DNA of 64,000 bases. Source: Blastocatellia bacterium. Its GTDB lineage: Bacteria; Acidobacteriota; Blastocatellia; Chloracidobacteriales; JADJPF01. Position 1 is the stretch's first letter, and each line of letters begins with the position of its first letter. The notes beneath the pieces are model-generated. The model ran no database searches. It saw nothing but the letters and a program-made list of their open reading frames with translations, and was not told the DNA's origin. A program made the position numbers and the translations under genes. Shown in pieces: positions 45,389-54,152 of this stretch. The stretch is taken from NCBI GenBank assembly GCA_016713405.1, contig JADJPF010000003.1:588128-652127 (forward strand), written 5' to 3'.

Positions 45389-45808
45389 ATGTCTATACCT
45401 ACAATTGAAAGCATAAATGAAATGCTAAGAAGTGATAAAAATTTTACTCAAGAAAGTCCACAAGAATTATTAGAAAAAGCTTGTTATGAACTTCCAAACA
45501 TTGATGGTGTATTTTTGTTTGACCCAGAAGGTAGCACTTTTGCTTGTGCAGGTAGCCAAGCAACAAATGATGCTGCCATTCAAGCTTTAGTTGGAGGTCT
45601 TATCCAGCTTGCAGACCGCACTTCAGGCGATCTTGGCAGAGGAGCATTAAATCATATCGCGCTTCAAGGGCAATTAGGCTTTATAGTAGCAACAATACTA
45701 GATAGTGGTTATACGTTAGTTGTATTAGGTAGTAATGAAGCTCGTTTAGGGTTGCTACTTCATGATTTAGAGTGGATAGGCTCTAAAATATCGCCTCTTT
45801 TAATATAA
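45389..45808 (+). CDS. Roadblock/LC7 domain protein
   Basis: A 139-residue cytoplasmic protein of the Roadblock/LC7 (MglB-like) fold: ELPNIDGVFLFDPEGSTFACAGS, helix AAIQALVGGLIQLADRT, then HIALQGQLGFIVATILDSGYTLVVLGS. Such proteins dimerise and act as GTPase-activating or scaffold partners of small Ras-like GTPases (MglA type). No GTPase gene is adjacent. A tight aaggaga site precedes the ATG, 32 bases after the PYP-like gene, so the two are almost certainly co-translated from one mRNA. Confidence 0.85.
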   Translation: MSIPTIESINEMLRSDKNFTQESPQELLEKACYELPNIDGVFLFDPEGSTFACAGSQATNDAAIQALVGGLIQLADRTSGDLGRGALNHIALQGQLGFIVATILDSGYTLVVLGSNEARLGLLLHDLEWIGSKISPLLI

Positions 45809-45859
45809 GTAAAACAAAGCAGATGTTGAGTAACTAAAAAAATTATTTGGAGGAAAATA

Positions 45860-46927
45860 ATGATAGAAATAGACCTTTATAGCCTATCAGCAATTGCAGC
45901 CCTTAGCACAGGTGTAGCAATGAGTAGCCTTTGGTTTTATGCTAGTAAATTACTAAAAAGCGAGCGGCAACAACGTCAAAAATTAGAACAAGAATTAAAT
46001 AAAACAAAGGAATTAGAAAGATGGTTACGCTTAGATATTTCTGAGTCAAAAGCGGAAAACAAAAGGTTAAAAGCCCTTTTTGAAATACCTACATTACCCA
46101 ACAAAGTAAATTATAATGAAAAATGGTCATCTTTAGCTCAAGTTTTTGAGTCACAACTAGCCCGGTTAGGCTGTGAGTCAAGAGATGTAATTTCTGCTGT
46201 TGGGTCAATGAAAACAGCCTTACCCATTGCAATGGAACAATTAAATGGTTCAGCCGCTAGACTTTATGTAGCCGCAGCCGTTTCAACAATGAATGCTGCA
46301 GACATTATAGCCAAAGAAATAGGCAAAATCTTACAGCTAAAAAAAGAATCTTCTGCTTTACAGGTGACAGTAGAAATTGAAAATGAATTAATGTTAAGAG
46401 TTGCTAGATTAGACACGCAAAAAGATGGTTTAGTGCTTTTATGTATTGGAAAACAAGCAAGATTAAATGAAACTGCTTGGATGCGTACAATGATGACGCT
46501 ACACAATGCACCAGAATTAATAGGTAAAAGCTTGATGCAAGAAAGCTCAAAAACTAGTAGTTCACAAGTCCCTGAATTACCTATAGTAAAAGGTCTATCT
46601 CTTCCATATTCCTTAATTACTTCTTTATCACGTGCAGGGATCTCTAATGTAATTTTCTATTCAGACGCAGATGAGCAAGTTCAATCAACCAATTGGGTAA
46701 AACAAATATCCGAATCATTAAGACGAATACCAAAAAACCAAAATGCAAATGTATCTTTTAGAGTTAGGTTGTTTGATATGCCAGAAACGGAAATTGTTAT
46801 AAATAAAGTACCTAACGGATGGCTAGTAATTCAAACAGATTTAACAAAACCTGAGCCTTGGCGTTTGATTGATCAAGTAATGGGGTTTTTGCGATTTAAG
46901 AGTCAAGCTAGTTCTGTTGCCGTTTGA
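45860..46927 (+). CDS. membrane-anchored coiled-coil protein of the PYP/Roadblock operon
   Basis: A 355-residue protein that I do not recognise. One N-terminal membrane helix (residues 7-27) is followed by a coiled coil (about 30-75, rich in K, E, R, L), then two alpha/beta regions (about 95-225 and 235-350). A weak Roadblock-like rhythm is visible in the first (VARLDTQKDGLVLLCIGKQARLNE), but I cannot confirm it. ggagg precedes ATG. As the third gene of the operon it may be the membrane output or anchor for the PAS/Roadblock pair. Confidence 0.6.
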   Translation: MIEIDLYSLSAIAALSTGVAMSSLWFYASKLLKSERQQRQKLEQELNKTKELERWLRLDISESKAENKRLKALFEIPTLPNKVNYNEKWSSLAQVFESQLARLGCESRDVISAVGSMKTALPIAMEQLNGSAARLYVAAAVSTMNAADIIAKEIGKILQLKKESSALQVTVEIENELMLRVARLDTQKDGLVLLCIGKQARLNETAWMRTMMTLHNAPELIGKSLMQESSKTSSSQVPELPIVKGLSLPYSLITSLSRAGISNVIFYSDADEQVQSTNWVKQISESLRRIPKNQNANVSFRVRLFDMPETEIVINKVPNGWLVIQTDLTKPEPWRLIDQVMGFLRFKSQASSVAV

Positions 46928-46953
46928 TTAAATTCTTGATTGTCAATAAGTTA

Positions 46954-46987
46954 AAAAGCGAGCAATTAATTTCAACTGCTCGCTTTT
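46954..46987. terminator. bidirectional rho-independent terminator
   Basis: 11-bp stem aaaagcgagca / tgctcgctttt with a 12-base loop, between the convergent PYP operon and HbpS-like gene; A and T runs flank both sides. Confidence 0.85.
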
Positions 46988-47002
46988 AACTTTTAGGCTG
47001 TT

Positions 47003-47398
47003 TTAGAAAGCGTTTGCGCCAGCTTCGGCTACGGCGTGATCTTGTTCTCCAGATCCACCACTAACCCCAATAGCACCAACAACTTTACCATCTCGTTTTA
47101 GCGGAATACCGCCAGCAAATATCATTATCCGGCCATCATTAGAAGCATGAATGCCAAAAAATTGATTACCTGATTGGCTATGTGTAGCTAAATCTTTGGT
47201 AGCAATATCAAATGCCTTGGAGGTGTAAGCTTTTTTTATGGAAATATCAATACTGCCAATCCATGCACCGTCCATTCTGACATGCGCTACTAAATTACCG
47301 CCGCTATCGGCTACAGCAATATTCATTGGTTGGCCTATTTCGGCTGCTTTTGCTTCTGCGGCAGCAATTACTCGTCTTGCATCGCTAAGAGTTACCAT
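47003..47398 (-). CDS. GlcG/HbpS family heme-degrading-like protein
   Basis: A 131-residue protein of the GlcG/HbpS (DUF336) family. Landmarks: ALAEAKAAEIGQ-like helix near residue 10, NIAVADSGGNLVAHVRMDGAWIGS, and the C-terminal GGIPLKRDGKVVGAIGVSGGSGEQDHAVA. Family members bind heme or corrinoids, or occur in glycolate and diol operons; the role here is open. No signal peptide, so cytoplasmic. aaggag lies just before ATG. Transcribed alone toward the PYP operon terminator. Confidence 0.88.
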   Translation of the reverse strand: MVTLSDARRVIAAAEAKAAEIGQPMNIAVADSGGNLVAHVRMDGAWIGSIDISIKKAYTSKAFDIATKDLATHSQSGNQFFGIHASNDGRIMIFAGGIPLKRDGKVVGAIGVSGGSGEQDHAVAEAGANAF

Positions 47399-47566
47399 TT
47401 TTTCTCCTTAAGAAGTAATTAAAATAAATTTTGTTTTAATTTAGAATGGCAGTTAATTTAGCAAAGTTTATTTGTTTTGACGAGGCACCCTTATTGCCAC
47501 TTTGCCTTGTTTTGTTTGTGTCAAGACAGCAAAATCAAACTATTATTTAATGATTTTTGGTGAAAT

Positions 47567-48001
47567 ATGCCTTTTGTATCTGTAACAAGATTAAGAGTAA
47601 GCTCAATTAAACATTTATTGCCTTTTATGCTTTATAACTTTAGGGCTACAAGCCAAATTAAACGATCAGAAGGCTTTCTAAAAGGTAAGTTAATGATAGG
47701 ACGTAAACTTACTTTTTGGACAATGACTTTATGGCAAGATGAGCAAAGTATGAGAAAGTATAGAAATACAGGCGCACACCTTAAAGCAATGCCAAAACTA
47801 ATCAAGTGGAGCAATGAAGCCTCTGTAGTAAGTTGGACTCAGCAAACAAATGATCTACCTAGTTGGCAACAAGCTTATCAACAATTACAAAAACAAGGCA
47901 GACTATCAAAAGTAAATAATCCAACAAAAAATCATCTTACTAAACAGATAGAAAAGCCTAACGATAAAAATTTACTGGAAAATGAGTTGTATCCAAGATA
48001 A
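47567..48001 (+). CDS. ABM/DUF3291-like monooxygenase-fold protein
   Basis: A 144-residue protein with a ferredoxin-like dimeric alpha/beta-barrel pattern: FVSVTRLRVSS, GFLKGKLMIGRKLTFWTMTLWQDEQSMRKYRNTGAHLKAMPKLIKWSNEASVVSWTQ. The F-W-T-x-T-x-W-x-D motif is typical of DUF3291/antibiotic-biosynthesis-monooxygenase-like proteins. A basic, polar tail of 35 residues follows. The substrate is unknown. The dienelactone hydrolase gene follows after 68 bases. Confidence 0.7.
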   Translation: MPFVSVTRLRVSSIKHLLPFMLYNFRATSQIKRSEGFLKGKLMIGRKLTFWTMTLWQDEQSMRKYRNTGAHLKAMPKLIKWSNEASVVSWTQQTNDLPSWQQAYQQLQKQGRLSKVNNPTKNHLTKQIEKPNDKNLLENELYPR

Positions 48002-48069
48002 ATCTAAGAATTAACTCACGTGTAAGATTATTTAGTAATTTATAGTAATTAAAATTTTAAGGAGTAGAA

Positions 48070-48933
48070 ATGCAGGAAGATATTAAAAGTTTAATCCCTA
48101 CTTTTGAGTTTAACCGCCGTCAATTTGTAGTAACAAGTTTAGTTGCTGGATTTGCTCTAGCCGTTCAACCTATTTCAGCCCAAACTATTACAACAGATAC
48201 AGAAGGTTTAATTGCTGGTGAAGTAAAAATTCCTACTAAAGATGGAGACATGCCAGCTTATCGAGCGATTCCAAAGACAGCTAAATCTGCACCAGTTGTT
48301 TTAGTTGTACAAGAAATTTTTGGTGTACATGAACATATTAAAGATATTTGTCGCCGTTTTGCTAAACTTGGTTATTTGGCTGTTGCTCCTGAGTTATATG
48401 CCCGTCAAGGCGATGTATCAAAAATAGAAAATATTCGAGAAGTAATCACACAAGTAGTTTCTAAAGTTCCAGATCAGCAAGTTATGTCTGACCTAGATGC
48501 CACGGTTGCTTGGGCTGAAAAGTCTGGCAATGGTGATACAAGCAAATTAGGCATTACAGGCTTTTGCTGGGGCGGTCGTATAGTTTGGCTTTATGCTGCT
48601 CATAGTCCAAAACTAAAAGCAGGTGTAGCCTGGTATGGTCGCCTAGTTGGGGATGGTACAGAACTACAACCTAAACACCCAATTGATTTTGTCTCAGACC
48701 TTAAAGCCCCTGTGCTTGGTTTATATGGTGAAGATGACCAAGGCATTCCTGTAGAAAGCGTTGAAAAAATGCGTGAAGCCTTGAAAAAAGCTAATAAACC
48801 ATCAGAAATTATTCTTTATCCTAAAACTCCACATGGTTTTCATGCTGACTATCGCCCAAGTTACCGCAAAGAACAAGCTGATGAGGGTTGGAAACGCCTC
48901 CAAGAATGGTTTAAGAAAAATGGGGCTGCTTAA
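48070..48933 (+). CDS. dienelactone hydrolase family protein, exported
   Basis: A 287-residue alpha/beta hydrolase of the carboxymethylenebutenolidase group. An N-terminal NRRQFVVTSLVAGFALA segment resembles a Tat/Sec leader ending ISAQ. Catalytic triad: Cys nucleophile in GFCWGGR, Asp in YGEDDQGIP and His in TPHGFHADY. The strand VVLVVQEIFGVHEHIKD is family-typical. It may hydrolyse dienelactones or other esters outside the cytoplasm. aaggag precedes ATG. Confidence 0.88.
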   Translation: MQEDIKSLIPTFEFNRRQFVVTSLVAGFALAVQPISAQTITTDTEGLIAGEVKIPTKDGDMPAYRAIPKTAKSAPVVLVVQEIFGVHEHIKDICRRFAKLGYLAVAPELYARQGDVSKIENIREVITQVVSKVPDQQVMSDLDATVAWAEKSGNGDTSKLGITGFCWGGRIVWLYAAHSPKLKAGVAWYGRLVGDGTELQPKHPIDFVSDLKAPVLGLYGEDDQGIPVESVEKMREALKKANKPSEIILYPKTPHGFHADYRPSYRKEQADEGWKRLQEWFKKNGAA

Positions 48934-48960
48934 AAATTAATTAAATATATTTGCTTAAAA

Positions 48961-48984
48961 ATAATAGGGCAGATGCCCTATTAT
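48961..48984. terminator. bidirectional rho-independent terminator
   Basis: 11-bp stem ataatagggca / tgccctattat with a 2-base centre; it overlaps the last codons of the convergent minus-strand gene and is followed by a T run for the plus-strand gene. Confidence 0.8.
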
Positions 48985-49670
48985 TTTTTCTCGCTTAATG
49001 GAAAGATATAAACCATTTGACCTATTTGGTTATAAGCTAAGTTATGTTCTTTAAATACTTTTTCTAGCACTTCAGCCCAAGCTTGATCTTCAACTTTAAC
49101 AGTTACTTTTTCATTAGAAATAGATTGATGAAGGCTAAAGCTGAATTTATAGTTATCTGAAACAAAACGTAACATAGAATCTAATGTTACATCCTTAATA
49201 TCTACAGTAATTAACTCGCTTTTAAAGCCTGGATCACCAAAATATTTCTTTTGACTTTTTTTCTTGTTTATAGGCAGTTTTTTAGTAATTTTTGAATCTT
49301 TATTTATAGATATATAACATTTATTATCTACTAGTTGGTAGGAAATATTATGAGCTTCTAGAACTGCTCCTAAAACCTCTGTCCAAGGCACATCAAAAGC
49401 CTTAACAGTAAGCTTAATTTCTGGTAGTTCTTCATTAAAAATAAACTGAATTTTGTAGTTATCACCAACAAAATTTAATAGATCTTTTAGCTTTACATCT
49501 TTAATATCTATACTAATTAGATCACTTGTTTCTTCTGCAATATAGTTAAAACTATTGGTACTTTTGGGTGTCATAGCAAAACTATTGCTAAATACAAATG
49601 TTACTAAGAAGATCACGCTAAATAATCCTGCTACATAATTTTTATTAATTAAATGTCTTTTCATTTTCAA
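48981..49670 (-). CDS. secreted protein with two STN (secretin/TonB N-terminal) domains
   Basis: A 229-residue exported protein (signal peptide ending NSFAM). It is two copies of one 75-residue unit: LISIDIKDVKLKDLLNFVGDNY..TVKAFDVPWTEVLGAVLEAHNISY and LITVDIKDVTLDSMLRFVSDNY..TVKVEDQAWAEVLEKVFKEHNLAY. This is the STN fold of secretins such as PilQ and of TonB-dependent transducers. No secretin pore domain follows, so it is a free periplasmic domain pair. The divergent kinase gene carries a third, closely similar STN unit at its C-terminus, which suggests the two work together. Confidence 0.8.
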   Translation of the reverse strand: MKMKRHLINKNYVAGLFSVIFLVTFVFSNSFAMTPKSTNSFNYIAEETSDLISIDIKDVKLKDLLNFVGDNYKIQFIFNEELPEIKLTVKAFDVPWTEVLGAVLEAHNISYQLVDNKCYISINKDSKITKKLPINKKKSQKKYFGDPGFKSELITVDIKDVTLDSMLRFVSDNYKFSFSLHQSISNEKVTVKVEDQAWAEVLEKVFKEHNLAYNQIGQMVYIFPLSEKK

Positions 49671-49776
49671 AATCTCCCTATATAATTTAATGTGTTCTCA
49701 ACCAACAAGGCGGAAATAAAACTTAAAACGGGCCATTATTTCGGAAAAATTTTTTCAAATTTTACAGATTTTAATT

Positions 49777-50342
49777 ATGAGTACAAATGTCACAGAATTA
49801 TTGCGGGCTTGGGGACAAGGTGATCAAAAAGCTTTAGAACAATTGTTTCCCTTGATTTATGATCAATTGCGGTATTTAGCAATTAACCGATTTAAGAAAG
49901 AGCGTAAGGATCATACCTTACAACCAACTGCGCTAGTTAATGAGGTTTATCTACGCCTTGTTGACTGGCAAAATGTAAGTTGGCAAAATCGCGCACAATT
50001 CTTTGCTATTGCTGCACAACTAATGCGAAATGTTTTGGTAGATTATGCTAGAAATCAATTAGCGGCTAAACGAGGTAGCGGTAATAAGCTGTATATTGCT
50101 GATTTACCAGAAATTGTTGCTGAAAGGGGAGTTGATTTATTAGCTTTAGACGAAGCTTTAACAAGTTTAGAAGCAATAGATCCTGAGCAACATAAAATAG
50201 TTGAGCTACGTTACTTTGCAGGATTAACAATTGAAGAAACCGCAGAGGTTTTACAAATGTCTCCTACAACGGTAAAAAGAGAATGGAATATGGCAAGGGC
50301 AGATGGCTCTTAAAGCAGTTACATCATAAGGAAGTTTTATGA
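49777..50342 (+). CDS. ECF sigma factor (frameshifted tail)
   Basis: An ECF-type sigma factor of the group often found beside Ser/Thr kinases: region 2 (LFPLIYDQLRYLAINRFKKER, LVNEVYLRLVDW, RNVLVDYAR) and region 4 (LTSLEAIDPEQHKIVELRYFAGLTIEETAEVL, SPTTVKREWNMARA). As written it stops at 50313 with RADGS. Two bases fewer at about 50301-50303 give ARAWLLKQLHHKEVL and a stop at 50342 overlapping the kinase start as ATGA, the normal tail and coupling. So the frame break is probably an error or recent. It would direct transcription in response to the paired kinase. Confidence 0.85.
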
Positions 50343-52036
50343 CCCCTGAACGTTGGAAACAAATTAAAATGATTGCCCAAGATGCTTTAGCCTCACCTAC
50401 AACAAAACGAGAGGCTTTTATTAATAATGCCTGTCAAGGTGATTTAGAACTAAGAAAAGAAATAAATTCTCTGCTACATTTTCATAATGAAGTAGGAGAA
50501 TTTTTAGAGCAACCTTTGATTGAGCTAAGCAGCATAAAAACTGCTCCATCAGTTGTAAGACAACTTTTAAGCCCAGGGACTCTTTTACAACAGCGTTATT
50601 TAATAATGGAGCAAATCGGTCAAGGCGGTATGGGAGCAGTTTATAAAGCACAAGATAAACGTCTAAACAATGTTGTAGCACTAAAGCAAACCATTGTAAC
50701 AGGCGAACGTTTGCGCAAAGCTTTTGAACAAGAAGCACAACTACTTGCACAACTTCGACATGCTGCTTTACCTGTTGTTATAGACCATTTTTATGAGCCT
50801 CAAGGCCAATTTTTGGTAATGGAATTTATTGATGGCAGCACTTTATCTGAGCTTTTATCAAAGCAAAAAGAACCATTTAAGCAATCTCAAATTCTTGTTT
50901 GGACAAAACAATTGCTAGAAGTTTTAGATTATCTACATAGACAGATACTGCCCGTTATTCATAGGGATATTAAGCCAAATAACTTAAAGTTAAATGAACG
51001 TGACCAAATAATATTGCTAGATTTTGGTTTAGCTAAAGGACTCTCAACAAATATTGATAATAGTAGCGTTGCAGGTTATACACCACATTTTGCACCCTTA
51101 GAACAAATTAACGGTTCTGGAACGGATTGCCGCACAGATCTTTATTCTTTAGCTGCAACAATTTATAACTTAATTACAGGTCATAAGCCGCCAGATGCTA
51201 CATTTAGAGCCGCAGCAATGCTAAATGGCGAGCCAGACCCGCTAAAAGCAGCAAATTTAATTAATAAAGAAATTGATCCAAATTTTGCACAACTACTTTG
51301 TGAATGCTTGTCACCAAATATTAATTTACGTCCCAAAAGTGCTAGAACAATGTTAGCTAAACTAGAATCTTTGCAACTCTATGATAATGAGACAATTGCG
51401 ACTCAAATAAAAGATACTATTAATCAAAGTGAGTCAAAAACTAGGGGTTTAGCAAAGTCTCAAGAAACTGTAAAGCTGCCTAAAAATATTTCTCCAAAAT
51501 TGACTAGCAAATTAAGCAAAAGAAAAGTTTTTTATTCAGCCTTTAGCTTATTGATGTTATTAATATTGTTTTTTAGCTTTAATGCAGTTCCAAGCTTAAC
51601 AAGTATAGCTAATAATGCTAACAAGTTAGAAAATAACCAAATGTTAGCAAAAACTGCGAATAATTCACCAAATAACAACACACCTACACCACTACCAGAA
51701 GATGCTAAACAAGGCTTAGATTTTGGCAAACCAGGTTTTAAGGCTAATCCAATTAGTGTAGATATTAGAGAGGTAGATGTATATGACTTGTTAAAATTTC
51801 TTTCTGAAAATTATGGCTTAAATTATGTGGTTGATGAGTCTGTCCCAAAAATGAAAGTATCAATGAAAGTTAATGATGTGCCTTGGGATAAAGCTTTAAT
51901 TTCTGTACTTGAAGCTAATAATCTAGGTTATAAAGTAGAAGATACAATATTATGTATTTTTCTTAAATCAAATAGAGGTTTAGAAAAAGACTCAGAAAGA
52001 AAAAATAGCAAATCAAAAAATACACTTAAAAATTAA
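50339..52036 (+). CDS. Ser/Thr protein kinase with periplasmic STN domain
   Basis: A 565-residue membrane kinase. N-terminal 80 residues form a small helical module (LRKEINSLLHFHNEVGEFLEQP) common to sigma-linked kinases. The kinase domain shows IGQGGMGAVYKAQD, VVALKQT, VIHRDIKPNNLK, ILLDFGLAKG and FAPLEQI. A single membrane helix lies near residues 398-418 (SAFSLLMLLILFFSFNAV). The C-terminal 90 residues are an STN domain (ISVDIREVDVYDLLKFLSENY..MKVNDVPWDKALISVLEANN). So a periplasmic ligand or partner could control phosphorylation inside. Translationally coupled to the sigma factor. Confidence 0.88.
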   Translation: MTPERWKQIKMIAQDALASPTTKREAFINNACQGDLELRKEINSLLHFHNEVGEFLEQPLIELSSIKTAPSVVRQLLSPGTLLQQRYLIMEQIGQGGMGAVYKAQDKRLNNVVALKQTIVTGERLRKAFEQEAQLLAQLRHAALPVVIDHFYEPQGQFLVMEFIDGSTLSELLSKQKEPFKQSQILVWTKQLLEVLDYLHRQILPVIHRDIKPNNLKLNERDQIILLDFGLAKGLSTNIDNSSVAGYTPHFAPLEQINGSGTDCRTDLYSLAATIYNLITGHKPPDATFRAAAMLNGEPDPLKAANLINKEIDPNFAQLLCECLSPNINLRPKSARTMLAKLESLQLYDNETIATQIKDTINQSESKTRGLAKSQETVKLPKNISPKLTSKLSKRKVFYSAFSLLMLLILFFSFNAVPSLTSIANNANKLENNQMLAKTANNSPNNNTPTPLPEDAKQGLDFGKPGFKANPISVDIREVDVYDLLKFLSENYGLNYVVDESVPKMKVSMKVNDVPWDKALISVLEANNLGYKVEDTILCIFLKSNRGLEKDSERKNSKSKNTLKN

Positions 52037-52109
52037 TTTAATAGGTTGTTAAACACTTGGTAAATATAAAATATAAACGAGTAAAATTGATTTGTGAGTA
52101 AGCAAAAAT

Positions 52110-52718
52110 ATGAGTAGAGAAATTAGAGAACAAACATCGCTAAAAACATTACCAATAGCACTAGATGTAAATACAATGGGAATGACAGATGAACAATTTT
52201 ATAAATTGTGTAGAGCAAACAAAGAATTAAAACTTGAACTAACAGCACAAGGAGAACTGATTATTATGGCTCCGACAGGCTCTTTGACAGGATGGAGAAA
52301 TGCAAAAATTACTCACTATCTAACAGCTTGGTCAGAAAAAACTGCTAATGGATTAACTTTTGATTCTTCTACAGGATTTGTTTTACCTAATGGAGCAAAA
52401 CGTTCTCCTGATGCTTCTTGGGTTAGACAGGAAAGATGGGATTGTCTTTCTGAAGAAGAAAAAGAAGGTTTTGCTCCTATTTGTCCAGATTTTGTTGTTG
52501 AACTGCGTTCTGCTGATGATGTTTTGTCTAAATTACAAGAAAAAATGCTTGAATATATTGAAAACGGGGCTAAATTGGGATGGCTTTTTGATCCTAAAAA
52601 TAAAAATGTTTATATTTATCAACCAAACCAGCCTGAAGAATGTTTACAAAACCCTGAAACTATTTCGGCTGATCCTATTTTGCCGGGTTTTACTTTAAAA
52701 CTAAAAAATATTTGGTAA
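52110..52718 (+). CDS. Uma2 family endonuclease-like protein
   Basis: A 202-residue DUF820/Uma2 protein. Landmarks: KLELTAQGELIIMAPTGSLTG, TGFVLPNGAKRSPDASWVRQERW with the acidic D, CPDFVVELRSADDVLSKLQEKMLEYIENGAKLGWLFD and KNVYIYQP. It is the second Uma2 gene of the window and clearly different in sequence from the other. Putative PD-(D/E)XK nuclease; role unknown. Monocistronic. Confidence 0.85.
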   Translation: MSREIREQTSLKTLPIALDVNTMGMTDEQFYKLCRANKELKLELTAQGELIIMAPTGSLTGWRNAKITHYLTAWSEKTANGLTFDSSTGFVLPNGAKRSPDASWVRQERWDCLSEEEKEGFAPICPDFVVELRSADDVLSKLQEKMLEYIENGAKLGWLFDPKNKNVYIYQPNQPEECLQNPETISADPILPGFTLKLKNIW

Positions 52719-52773
52719 TTTCTTGTTACAAACGTTCAACTATCCACCATAAAGGTTTTTACTTAATCAATCT

Positions 52774-54148
52774 ATGAAAAATATTTTAACTTTAATAACT
52801 TTAATTTTAGTTTTTAACCTTTTTAGCTTGTCTGCTGTTGCTCAAAAAACAAAGCCAGCTAAAACAAAATCTAATAATGTAATAACAACAGAGACAATAA
52901 AACCAACAGAAAAATCAACACCAAGAATGGTGATAAAAAAACTTGATGAGAATGGAAGAGATATAGAGCTTTGGCAAAAGGCTTTACAAATCCACCGTTC
53001 AGCCATAGTTATAGACACTCATAATGATATAACTTCACCAATGGTTGATGAAGATTATGATTTGGCTACACCATCTGAAGGAAAATTTCATACAGACCTA
53101 AAACGAATGCAAAAAGGTGGAATGACGGGCGAGTTTTTTTCTATTTATGTTAGCCGAAGCTATGCTAAAGAAGGCGGTGCAGCGCGTCGAGCATTAGATA
53201 TGATTGATTCTGTCTACCGACAAGCGGAACGTCATCCACAAAAATTAATAATGGCATATTCTGCTGCTGACATCCGCAAAGCTAAACAACAAGGCAAAAT
53301 CGCTGCATTAATGGGCATTGAAGGCGGCCATGCAATAGAAAATTCTTTGATGTCGCTAAGAGCGTTTTACCGTTTAGGTATTCGCTATATGACACTAACT
53401 CATAGCAATACTAATGACTGGGCTGATGCTTCAACCGATGCAGCACAACATAACGGACTATCAGATTTTGGTAAAGAAGTTGTCAAAGAAATGAACCGTC
53501 TAGGAATGCTGATAGACGTTTCACATGTTTCAGATAAAACCATGCAAGATGCTTTAGAAATCTCTACTGCACCAATCATTGCTTCACACTCTTCAGCAAA
53601 AGCTTTAGCCAATCATCCGCGAAATATTCCTGATGATTTGCTACGAAAAATTGCTAAAAATGGTGGTGTTGTAATGGTCAACTTTTTTAGTGGCTTTATT
53701 GACCAAAAATATATTGATACTAGAAAAGAACGTAACGAAAAATTAAAAACACAGCTAGAAGAACTCGACCAACTTTATAAAAATGACTCTAAAAAATTAG
53801 CTGAAGAACGGAAAAATTACTTGCAACTATTCCACTGCCAAAACCCCTTTATCCGTTTTAATTGACCATTTTGATCATATTATCAAAGTTGCAGGAATTG
53901 ACCATGTTGGCATAGGCTCAGACTTTGACGGCGTTCCAGACCTGCCAGAAGATATGCAGGATATTGCACAATTGCCTAGTATTACTTATGAACTCTTAAA
54001 ACGTGGCTATAGCGAAGCAGATATTCGCAAAGTATTAGGAGAAAACTTTTTAAGAGCCTTTGCACAAGCTGAAAAAGTTGCTAAAACTTCTAGTCGTCAA
54101 ATTAGCGGCCAAGGTAGCTTACAACGTTTAAAAATAGAGAAAAAATAA
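52774..54148 (+). pseudogene. membrane dipeptidase (peptidase M19), frameshifted
   Basis: Zinc dipeptidase of the renal dipeptidase family, exported (signal peptide ending AVAQ). First frame: VIDTHNDITSPM (metal His/Asp), MGIEGGHAIENS, LTHSNTNDWAD, GMLIDVSHVSDKTM and IASHSSAKAL, then a frame break. Adding one A to the A5 run at 53812-53816 gives KKLLATIPLPKTPLSVLIDHFDHII, IGSDFDGVPDLPEDM and the family tail ending at 54148 (about 457 residues). All catalytic motifs are conserved, so the disruption is a single homopolymer loss. The thioesterase gene begins four bases later. Confidence 0.85.
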
Positions 54149-54152
54149 AATT

